Part shown: positions 1 through 6,887 of the stretch, in pieces
Layout of the letters: every line of letters begins with the position of its first letter
How positions within the stretch are numbered: the stretch's first letter is position 1
Source: a bacterium
GTDB taxonomy: Bacteria; Myxococcota_A; Bradymonadia; UBA7976; UBA1532
Direction of reading: 5' to 3'
DNA length: 64,000 bases
Assembly (NCBI GenBank): GCA_030427205.1
Contig: JAUHXC010000031.1
Location: 55,123-119,122, forward strand
Position numbers and translations under genes: made by a program
Notes under the pieces: model-generated
Databases searched by the model: none
Seen by the model: the letters and a program-made list of their open reading frames with translations, nothing else
Told to the model about the DNA's origin: nothing

Positions 1-2
1 TC

Positions 3-146
3 CAGTGTTGTTCGGGGGTGACCTGCGTCGATGGGTCCGGCCAGGGCGGCGAATGCTTCGCGACCGATCTGTGCGACCAGCTCGAGCGCGTGCGCGTGCC
101 GTGGCTCTGTCCGGGCGATGACAGCGTGCAGTGCTGCTTGGAGTAG
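3..146 (+). CDS. C-terminal end of a Cys-rich protein (partial)
   Basis: An open frame enters from the left edge and stops at TAG 144-146, giving about 47 residues. The fragment is Cys-rich, with CC pairs near its start and near its end (VQCCLE at the C-terminus). This matches the Cys-rich secreted proteins and lipoproteins elsewhere in the window. Start, localisation and family cannot be judged from this tail. The frame is continuous and ends just before the converging membrane-protein gene at 151. Confidence 0.5.
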   Translation, partial: QCCSGVTCVDGSGQGGECFATDLCDQLERVRVPWLCPGDDSVQCCLE

Positions 147-150
147 GCCG

Positions 151-831
151 TCAGCCGCCGTGATCCCGCGTGCGGTGCCAGCGCGCGGCGGCCAGCGCGA
201 TGGCCACGGCGGTCAGCGGCACGACGTGATCCGCCGCCCGCTCGACGACCGCGCGGATGGGATCACCAAACGCGCCGCCCGCCGCGAAGCACGCCGCGAC
301 CCACACCGTGACGCCGGCCAGCATCGGCCCGTAGAAGCCGCGCGGCGCCAAGCCCACCGCCCCCGCCGTCGTACAGGTGATCGGCCCCGGCACCAGAAAG
401 ACCACCCACGAGGCCGCCCGCTCGACGAAGCCCCGCCAGCGGCGCAGGGTCGCCGACCGACGGGTGATGCGCCGCAGCGCGACCTGCCCCCAGCGGCGGC
501 CGACCGTATAGCCCAGCGCCACCTGCAGCGCCGACGCGCCGAAGGCCAGCGGCGCGAACTGCGCCGGCGGCAGCAGCGCCGACGTCAAGATGAGGTGGGT
601 GAAGGTCGGGCTGAGGATCACCAGGAGGGCGGGGGCTTCGACCGCGAGCAGCGGCGAGAGCGCGAGGCAGATGAAGCGGGCCGCCATCCAGGCGCCGAAG
701 AGGACCAGCAGCGCGCGATCGACGGCGGGGGATGGCCCGCGCGGTGTCTGGGCCGCTGCCGACGGTTCGACTGTGGACCCGGGGTGGGCGTCGGGTGGCG
801 GAAGAGACAGGGCGGGCTCCGGGTGGGGCAT
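151..831 (-). CDS. DedA/VTT-like integral membrane protein
   Basis: A 226-residue protein. After a Pro-rich N-terminus come several hydrophobic segments: one around RALLVLFGAWMAARFICLAL, one around the LILTSALLPPAQ region, and a long pair near the C-terminus. A basic amphipathic stretch (GRRWGQVALRRITRR) precedes VVFLVPGPITCTTAGAVGL and YGPMLAGVTVWV, which resemble the re-entrant loop and following helix of DedA/VTT (SNARE-associated) proteins. That family includes lipid scramblases and membrane-homeostasis proteins. The frame could extend to ATG 906, but a TATACT -10-like element at 885-890 would lie inside that extension, so ATG 831 is preferred. No strong ribosome site is seen before either start. 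It converges with the partial gene at the left edge. The family call is by pattern only. Confidence 0.55.
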   Translation of the reverse strand: MPHPEPALSLPPPDAHPGSTVEPSAAAQTPRGPSPAVDRALLVLFGAWMAARFICLALSPLLAVEAPALLVILSPTFTHLILTSALLPPAQFAPLAFGASALQVALGYTVGRRWGQVALRRITRRSATLRRWRGFVERAASWVVFLVPGPITCTTAGAVGLAPRGFYGPMLAGVTVWVAACFAAGGAFGDPIRAVVERAADHVVPLTAVAIALAAARWHRTRDHGG

Positions 832-884
832 CGGCCGCGCGGCGGGGCGCACGCTGCGGTGCCCGGTCGCGCTGGACGCCGCGG

Positions 885-890
885 AGTATA
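885..890 (-). promoter_or_regulatory. -10-like TATACT upstream of the VTT-like gene
   Basis: On the minus strand this reads TATACTCCGC. The same ten bases occur on the minus strand upstream of the AfsR-like gene (32527 downward). The element is about 55 bp before ATG 831 and suits a sigma-70-type -10. No convincing -35 lies 16-18 bp further upstream. Confidence 0.35.
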
Positions 891-992
891 CCGCATGGGA
901 TAGCACGTCGGGCGGCGGGCTCGATCGACCCTTGCCGCGGGCCCGCGACGGCCATAGGGTGGCGCGTTCTCACGCGCGAATGAGGGATATCG

Positions 993-3900
993 ATGAAGTT
1001 CGGCAGGTGGCTGTTGTGGAGCGCGCTGGTGCTCGGTGTGGGCTGTACCCCGACGGGCGGCGGCGGCGGTGATGGCGGCAGCGGCGGCAGCGGCGGCGCA
1101 GACGACATGGGCGGCGTCGGCGGTCAGGCCGGTGAAGGCGGTGCCGGCGGCGTGGCGGGTGAAGGCGGCCAGGGCGGGCAGGGCGGCATGGGCGGCGTGG
1201 CCGGTGAAGGTGGTCAAGGCGGCATGGGCGGCGTGGCCGGTGAAGGCGGCATGGGCGGCGTGGCCGGTGAGGGCGGCATGGGCGGCGTGGCCGGTGAGGG
1301 CGGCATGGGCGGCGTGGCCGGTGAGGGCGGCATGGGCGGCGTGGCCGGTGAAGGCGGCATGGGCGGCGTGGCCGGTGAAGGCGGCATGGGCGGCGAAGGC
1401 GGCATGGGCGGTCAGGGCGGCATGATGGGCGAGCCGTGCGAAGCCGAAGGCGCCGAAGAGCGGCGGCCGTGCGGGCTCAACAGCCGCGGCCGCGTCAGCC
1501 GGACCTGCGTCGACGGCACATGGAGCCCCTGGTCCGACTGCGCCGACCCCGACGTCTGCGTCGACCTCTCCGAAGAGGTGCTGCGCTGCGGCTTCAACGA
1601 TCGCGGCGAGCAGATCCGCGCCTGCGCCGAGGGCCAGTGGACCGCGTTCAGCGACTGCGCCGACCCCGACGAGTGCGCCGACGCGGCGACCGACGAGCAG
1701 GCCTGCGGCATCAACGACCGCGGCGTGCAGCGCCGCGCGTGCGCCGAGGGCCGCTGGTCGGACTTCGGCGCCTGCGCCGATCCCGACGCCTGCCTCGACG
1801 GGGTGGAGGAGTCCCAGGTCTGCGGCATCAACGATCGCGGCGATCGCGGGCGGGCCTGCGTCGACGGCCAGTGGACCGCGTTCGGCCCGTGTGACGATCC
1901 TGACGAATGCGCCGACGGCGCGCGCGAGGAGGCGGTGTGCGGGCTCAACGGCCGCGGCGACCGCGCGCGCACCTGCGAGGGCGGCCGCTGGAGCCCCTTC
2001 GGCCGCTGCGACGACCCCGACGCGTGCGTCGACGGCGTCGAAGAGCCGGGCGCCTGCGGGCTCAACCGGCGCGGCACACAGACGCGCGCCTGCGAGAACG
2101 GCCAGTGGGGCCCGTTCGACGCCTGCGACGACCCCGACGTCTGCGCCGACGGCAGCCAGGAGGCCGAGGTCTGCGGGCTCAACGGCGAAGGTGAGCGGGT
2201 CCGCGAGTGCCGCGCCGGCCAGTGGGGCCCGTTCGGCGCCTGCGCCGATCCCGACGTCTGCGTCGACGGCGCGCAGGACGTCGAAGCCTGCGGGCTCAAC
2301 GGGCGCGGCACGCGCTCGCGGGTCTGCGCCGACGGGCGCTACGGCCCGTTCGGCGCCTGCAACGACCCCGACGTGTGCCGCGACGATACGCTCGAGGCGC
2401 TGCCCTGCGGGCTCAACGGGCGCGGTGAGCGCGAGCGCACCTGCACCGACGGCCGTTGGGGCCCGTTCACCGCGTGTGGCGACCCCGATGTGTGCCGTGA
2501 CGGCGCCCGGGAGATCGAGCCGTGCGGCTTCAACGGGCGCGGCGATCGGGCGCGCACCTGCACCGCCGGGCAGTGGGATCCGTTCACCCCGTGCAACGAC
2601 CCCGACGTCTGCCCCGACGGCGCCGTCGAGCTGTTGCCCTGTGGCCGGGACGGCATCGGCGAGCGTCGCCGCGACTGCGTGGAGGGTCAGTTCGAAGAGG
2701 TCGGGCCGTGCGCGCAGTGCGCCGAAGACGACGACTGCCCCGACGGGGTCTGCCATCGCGACCGCTGCGTCGCCTGCGCCGACGACGGTGACTGCCCCGA
2801 GGGCGAAGCCTGCGTGGCCAACGTCTGCGGGGTGGCGCCCCTCGGCGTCTGCGGGGGCACCACGCCCATCCGCGTCGGCCAGACCGTCGTCGTCGACACC
2901 GCCGGCCTCGAGAGCGCCGACGCCGGCAGCTGCACCGGCAGCCGGGGCCCGGAGGGCGTCTTCGAGTGGCGCGCCGGCGCCGACGGCGCCTACTGCTTCG
3001 AGACCACCGGCACCGGCCACGACACCGTCCTCTACCTGCGCACCGACTGCGCCGATCCGGAGAGCGAGGTCGCCTGCAACGACGACAACCGCGCGGTCAC
3101 CGGCGGGCTGCAGTCGGCGATCACCCTCGACGCCATCGGCGGGGCGACCTACTTCGCCTTCGTCGACGGCTTCGGCGCCAACAACGCCGGCCCCGCCGCG
3201 CTGACCCTCAGCGCCGGCCCGTGCGGCGCGTGCCTCGAGCACCTCGACTGCCGCGCCGAGCGCTCGGTCTGCGTCGACGGCGCCTGCGCCACGGCCGAGT
3301 GCCTCGAGGCCGCCGACTGCGACGCGGGCGAGGTCTGCGCCGACTTCGAATGCGTCGAGTGCGCCGCCGACGCCGACTGCGCCGACGACCCCGCCGGCGC
3401 TCTCTGTGGCGCCGACAATACCTGCGTCGAGTGCGTCGTCGACGACGACTGCGGCGCGGGCCTGCTGTGCCTGCTCGGCAGCTGCGAGGCGGTCGATCCG
3501 GTCGGCGACTGCGCGGCGCCGACGCCCATCGCCGTGGGGCAGACCGTCTCGGTCGATACCCGTGGCCGGGCGACGGTGCACCGCGGCTCGTGCGCCGGCA
3601 GCGCCGACCCGGAGGGCGTCTTCGAGTGGACCGCCGGCGCCGATGGCCTCTACTGCTTCGACACCATCGGCTCGTCCTTCAACACGGCGCTGTACGTGCG
3701 CACCGATTGCGCCGACGCCGACAGCGAGCTCGATTGCAGCCGCTTCGAGCGCGACGCGGCCGGCGATCGCTCGGCGGTCACCCTCGACGCCGTCGCGGGG
3801 CAGACCTACTTCGCCTTCGTCGACGGCCGCAGCTTCGGCGGCGGCGGTGAAGGGCGGGCCACGTTGAGCCTCACCGTCGGGGCCTGTGGCGCCTGTGTCG

Positions 3901-4958
3901 AGCCGGCCGACTGCCGCGTCGACGACGAGCGGGCCTGCGTCGACGGCGCCTGCCAGGCCATCCTGTGCCGGGGCGACGACGACTGCTTTGGCGATCGGCG
4001 CTGCAACGGTGCCGAGTGCGTCGACTGCTTCGAGGACGTCGACTGCGATGCGGACGAGGTCTGCGTCGACAGCGACTGCGTGGACTGCCGGGTCGATGGC
4101 GACTGCGCCGACGGCGGGGTCTGCCTGGACAACCGCTGCCGCGAGTGCCGCGACGACGCCGGCTGCGCCACCGGCTATTGCATCGCCAATGTCTGCGAGC
4201 CCGACGCCTGCCGGGCGGACGACGACTGCCCCGAGGGGGTCTGCGGCGAAGGCAACGTCTGCGTGCAGTGCCTCGAAGACGCCCACTGCGCCGAGGGGTC
4301 GAGCTGCGTGGCGACCACCTGCGCCCAGGTCGATGGGATCGGGATCTGCGCGGCGCCCAACCCGATCGCTGTCGGTGAGGTCCGCGGCGGCGATACGACC
4401 GGGGCCGAGGGCCTGCAGGGGGCCTCGTGCGGCATCGGCGCGGCGGCGCCCGAGTCGGTCTACCGCTTCGAGTTGCCCGCGGCCGGCGCGTATTGCGCGC
4501 ACACCGGCGGGTCGACCTTCGACACCGTCTTGCATACCCGTGCGGCGTGCGACGACGCCGACAGCGAGCTGGCCTGCAACGACGACGAGCGCGACCTGCT
4601 GCCGCTGGGCACCCGCTCTGCGGTCACCATCGAGGGCGAGGCGGGGCAGACGGTCTTCATCGTCGTCGACGGCTACGGTCAGCGCAGCAGCGGTCAGTAC
4701 ATCGTGCAGGTGACCGCCGGCCCGTGCGGCCTGTGCGCCGCCGACGCCGACTGCCAGGGCGAGACCGTCTGCGGGCCCGACGCGCGCTGCTTCCGCCCGC
4801 AGTGCGACGCGCCGGGGGAGCAGTGCTTCGGCGACGACATCTGCCTCGACCGCCGCTGCGTCGAGTGCGTCGGCGCCGGCGACTGCGATGCGGGTCAGAT
4901 GTGCATGGGCAATGCGTGCGTCGACCCGGCGATGCTGATGAGCGCGCCCCCGCGCTGA
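993..4958 (+). CDS. Giant Gly-rich/Cys-rich lipoprotein with PPC-like domains
   Basis: A 1321-residue exported protein. The N-terminus MKFGRWLLWSALVLGVGC looks like a lipoprotein signal with Cys18 as lipidation site, although the -3 residue is Gly rather than Leu. Residues about 22-145 are a Gly-rich linker containing five perfect GEGGMGGVA repeats. Next come 11 tandem units of about 39 residues, each with CGxN-x-RG, a Cys, a GxW and a CxDPDxC signature. The remainder alternates DxDC-type Cys-rich modules (repeated CxxDxDC and CxxCxxD patterns) with three copies of a beta domain of about 125 residues. That domain has GxTVxVDT, PEGVFEW, YCF, LYxRTDC and TYFAFVDG motifs and resembles bacterial pre-peptidase C-terminal (PPC) domains. 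GAGGGATATCG precedes the ATG as ribosome site. Most likely a surface-anchored adhesin or structural protein. No enzyme motif is visible. Confidence 0.8.
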   Translation: MKFGRWLLWSALVLGVGCTPTGGGGGDGGSGGSGGADDMGGVGGQAGEGGAGGVAGEGGQGGQGGMGGVAGEGGQGGMGGVAGEGGMGGVAGEGGMGGVAGEGGMGGVAGEGGMGGVAGEGGMGGVAGEGGMGGEGGMGGQGGMMGEPCEAEGAEERRPCGLNSRGRVSRTCVDGTWSPWSDCADPDVCVDLSEEVLRCGFNDRGEQIRACAEGQWTAFSDCADPDECADAATDEQACGINDRGVQRRACAEGRWSDFGACADPDACLDGVEESQVCGINDRGDRGRACVDGQWTAFGPCDDPDECADGAREEAVCGLNGRGDRARTCEGGRWSPFGRCDDPDACVDGVEEPGACGLNRRGTQTRACENGQWGPFDACDDPDVCADGSQEAEVCGLNGEGERVRECRAGQWGPFGACADPDVCVDGAQDVEACGLNGRGTRSRVCADGRYGPFGACNDPDVCRDDTLEALPCGLNGRGERERTCTDGRWGPFTACGDPDVCRDGAREIEPCGFNGRGDRARTCTAGQWDPFTPCNDPDVCPDGAVELLPCGRDGIGERRRDCVEGQFEEVGPCAQCAEDDDCPDGVCHRDRCVACADDGDCPEGEACVANVCGVAPLGVCGGTTPIRVGQTVVVDTAGLESADAGSCTGSRGPEGVFEWRAGADGAYCFETTGTGHDTVLYLRTDCADPESEVACNDDNRAVTGGLQSAITLDAIGGATYFAFVDGFGANNAGPAALTLSAGPCGACLEHLDCRAERSVCVDGACATAECLEAADCDAGEVCADFECVECAADADCADDPAGALCGADNTCVECVVDDDCGAGLLCLLGSCEAVDPVGDCAAPTPIAVGQTVSVDTRGRATVHRGSCAGSADPEGVFEWTAGADGLYCFDTIGSSFNTALYVRTDCADADSELDCSRFERDAAGDRSAVTLDAVAGQTYFAFVDGRSFGGGGEGRATLSLTVGACGACVEPADCRVDDERACVDGACQAILCRGDDDCFGDRRCNGAECVDCFEDVDCDADEVCVDSDCVDCRVDGDCADGGVCLDNRCRECRDDAGCATGYCIANVCEPDACRADDDCPEGVCGEGNVCVQCLEDAHCAEGSSCVATTCAQVDGIGICAAPNPIAVGEVRGGDTTGAEGLQGASCGIGAAAPESVYRFELPAAGAYCAHTGGSTFDTVLHTRAACDDADSELACNDDERDLLPLGTRSAVTIEGEAGQTVFIVVDGYGQRSSGQYIVQVTAGPCGLCAADADCQGETVCGPDARCFRPQCDAPGEQCFGDDICLDRRCVECVGAGDCDAGQMCMGNACVDPAMLMSAPPR
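1129..1424 (+). repeat. 27-bp tandem repeat array in the Gly-rich linker
   Basis: Five perfect 27-bp units encoding GEGGMGGVA run from 1239 to 1373. Degenerate Gly-rich units flank them (GEGGAGGVA and longer GGQGG variants upstream, GEGGMGG upstream of the first Cys module downstream). The array keeps frame, so copy-number change would lengthen or shorten the linker without disrupting the protein. Confidence 0.85.
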
Positions 4959-5236
4959 GCGCGCCTGCCCGACCCCCCCGCCGCTCGGGCGCTCGGTCGA
5001 CGCCGCCCGACGCCGCGCGTCGGCGTCGGGCCGGCGGTCGAATACGAGCCGGAACGCGTCGTGGGCGATCCGGCTCGCGGTGTCCTCGCATCAAAACAGC
5101 GCCCGACCCCTTTCGGCTCGTTGGCGATCGGCACCTCGACCGCGACCTCGCGGCTCGGGTCTTCGGCGATCGGCGCCTCGACCACGACGTTCGTCGCCCG
5201 GTGACGATCGATCGACGCCGCGACGCCCGCGGAAGC

Positions 5237-5730
5237 GGTGATCGATCACCACCGGGGAGGGGTCGGGCCGCCCTCCGGGCGCCGATCGATCGGCGCCGAC
5301 TGGCGGAGCATGCCCGGTGACGGCGCCGATCGATCGGCGCCGACCCGCTCGATGGCGCCGTCGGGGTGGTGATCGATCAGCGCCGCGGCCCCCGACGGCC
5401 CGGTCGGGGCGCTGATCGATCAGCGCGGCGGCGCCCGATGGCCCGGTCGGGCCGTCGAACGATCGCGCGCCGACGGCGAACGGCCCCGTCTGGCGCTGTT
5501 CGATCGCCAGCGGCAGGGGGTCGGCCGCTGTTTCGGTGGGCGGCGTACGCCACCGGGGAGGGGTCGGGTGTCGTCGGGGTGCCGTTCGATGACGAGCCGA
5601 GCGCTGATGTCGCGGTCGGGGTGCCGTTCGATGACGAGCCGAGCGCCGATGTCGCGGTCGGGGCGCCGTTCACCGCCCAGCGGCGACGAACGGCGCGCTT
5701 GGGCGCCGATCGATCGGCGCCCGAGCGCGC
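5237..5730. repeat. Cluster of GATCGATC-centred perfect palindromes
   Basis: Palindromes share a GATCGATC core with varying arms: 5237-5250 (14 bp), 5278-5297 (20 bp), 5321-5342 (22 bp), 5409-5426 (18 bp) and 5693-5730 (38 bp with one mismatched pair). A weaker TGATCGATCA lies near 5369. Arms such as GGCGCC and GCGCT differ while the core is fixed. This looks like a dispersed palindromic element or a set of protein-binding sites rather than a terminator, because there are several copies and no T tract. Confidence 0.75.
5573..5671. repeat. Two-copy 42-bp direct repeat plus partial copy
   Basis: Units at 5573-5614 and 5615-5656 differ at one base (GCGCTGATG versus GCGCCGATG). A truncated third copy of about 15 bp starts at 5657. 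The unit begins GTCGGGGTGCCGTTCGATGA. Read in frame it would encode VGVPFDDEPSADVA repeats, but no gene structure supports translation. Confidence 0.75.
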
Positions 5731-5887
5731 CGCGATACCCGTGGGCTGGCTCGATTCATGACCGTGTAGTTTTGCTGTATGCGTGCAAAGTGCGGCTGTC
5801 ACAATATTTGTGTTGACGGGCGCATATGTCACGGTGATCACTGTTCGCACAGGCACTTCTCTTCACTGGCAACCCATCGGAGTCATC

Positions 5888-6841
5888 ATGTCTGCCATCT
5901 CGAAGCCCTATTCGAGCGTTCCCTACCTGAGCAACGCCCGCTCGACCATCGCCCTCGAGCAGATGCGCGACCGCGCGACCACCAAGAATGACGATGTCGT
6001 CGCGGCCGAGGCGCAGGCCGCGCTGGACGACAACGCCCGCTGGCGGGTGGCGATCGAGCGCTGGATCGCCCAGAACCGCACGGCGGCGCGGCACGGCGGG
6101 GTGACCTTCGCCGTCGACGCCGAGGCCGACTTCGTCATCGGGCGCATCTTCGCCATCCTCGACGGCCTCGCGAAGCGGCGAGGCGATACCCCCGCGGGCA
6201 AGGCGGCGGCCAAGCTGGTGCTCTCGCACTTCACCGACGCGCGGGGCAAGGCGGGCATGGGCGTGATGGCCCAGGTGGTCTACGAAGAGCAGCTGCCGCG
6301 CATGCGGCGCTTCATCGCGGCGGTCGACGGCGAAGACGGCCTGGCCCGGCTGGTGCGCATCGCCGACTGGCTGGACGATCTGCGCGAGATCGAGCCGCGC
6401 TACGCCGCGTCGCTGCAGGCCCCCGACGGGGTCACCTGGGGCGAGGTCATCGCGCTGCGCAATACGGCCTACGACAGCCTCTTCGCGGTGGTCGGGCTGA
6501 TCGTGGCCCGCCACCGGCGCGCGCCGGGCACCCTGGCCTGGCTCATGGCGCCGCTCGACGATCAGATCCGCCGCGCCGCCGAGCAGGCCCGCCGTCGCCG
6601 CGCGGGGCAGCCGATGGCGGTCAATGAGGACGCGCTCTCGCCCGAGGAGCTGCTGGAGTTGGAGGGCGTCGCCGAGGACGTCGACGGCGACGGCGTGCCC
6701 GACGCCGAGGTCGAGGCCGCGGCGGACGTGGCGCCGATGGGCGACGCAGCCCCGGTCGAGGCGCCGCGCGTCGAGGGGCCGGGGGATGAGATGCAGGAGG
6801 CAGAAGCGGTCGAAGAGTTCGCCGGCGGCGGCGAGGGTTGA
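5888..6841 (+). CDS. Hypothetical protein, 317 aa
   Basis: Not recognised. The start is ATG 5888 (MSAISKPYSSVPYLS), preceded by GGAG at 5879-5882; the longer open frame upstream runs through an AT-rich, promoter-like region. The first 250 residues look soluble and mainly helical, with many Arg, Ala and Glu and no signal peptide. The motif YDSLFAVVGLIVARHR near residues 195-210 may be a buried helix. The last 60 residues are acidic (EELLELEGVAEDVDGDGVPDAEVEA, then Pro/Ala/Glu-rich) and include DVDGDGVPDAE, a pattern like one type-3 calcium-binding loop. It converges with the lipoprotein gene ending at 6885, and both stop codons lie in a shared hairpin. Confidence 0.7.
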   Translation: MSAISKPYSSVPYLSNARSTIALEQMRDRATTKNDDVVAAEAQAALDDNARWRVAIERWIAQNRTAARHGGVTFAVDAEADFVIGRIFAILDGLAKRRGDTPAGKAAAKLVLSHFTDARGKAGMGVMAQVVYEEQLPRMRRFIAAVDGEDGLARLVRIADWLDDLREIEPRYAASLQAPDGVTWGEVIALRNTAYDSLFAVVGLIVARHRRAPGTLAWLMAPLDDQIRRAAEQARRRRAGQPMAVNEDALSPEELLELEGVAEDVDGDGVPDAEVEAAADVAPMGDAAPVEAPRVEGPGDEMQEAEAVEEFAGGGEG

Positions 6842-6887
6842 CGCCCCGGCCGCGCGTCACGCGCGTCGGCCGCCGAGCCCGGCGTCA
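6839..6887. terminator. Nested inverted repeat between convergent genes
   Basis: The outer arms TGACGCC (6839-6845) and GGCGTCA (6881-6887) contain the TGA stops of both converging genes. Inside are GGCC arms (6848-6851 and 6868-6871) and a central GCGCGT-C-ACGCGC stem (6852-6864). The symmetric position suits a bidirectional terminator. There is no T tract, so intrinsic termination is inferred rather than shown. Confidence 0.45.

Larger units (their letters stand above)
4959..5887. other. Gene-free, repeat-rich intergenic region (0.93 kb)
   Basis: No convincing gene lies between the giant lipoprotein and the hypothetical gene at 5888. ORFs here lack ribosome sites and family features, and some merely read through short repeats. 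The region holds a cluster of GATCGATC-centred palindromes (5237-5730), two copies of a 42-bp tandem repeat (5573-5656), two copies of an ACCGGGGAGGGGTCGGG block (near 5250 and 5552), and an AT-rich stretch at about 5765-5850 that probably holds the promoter of the next gene. Confidence 0.7.

Noticed and set aside
618..4535. 1305-aa minus-strand frame over the Gly/Cys-rich lipoprotein
   Set aside because: Its repeats mirror the DNA repeats of the real gene; no signal, motif or start supports it.
5366..5761. 131-aa ORF through the 42-bp repeats
   Set aside because: No ribosome site; the reading depends entirely on two DNA repeats and palindromes.
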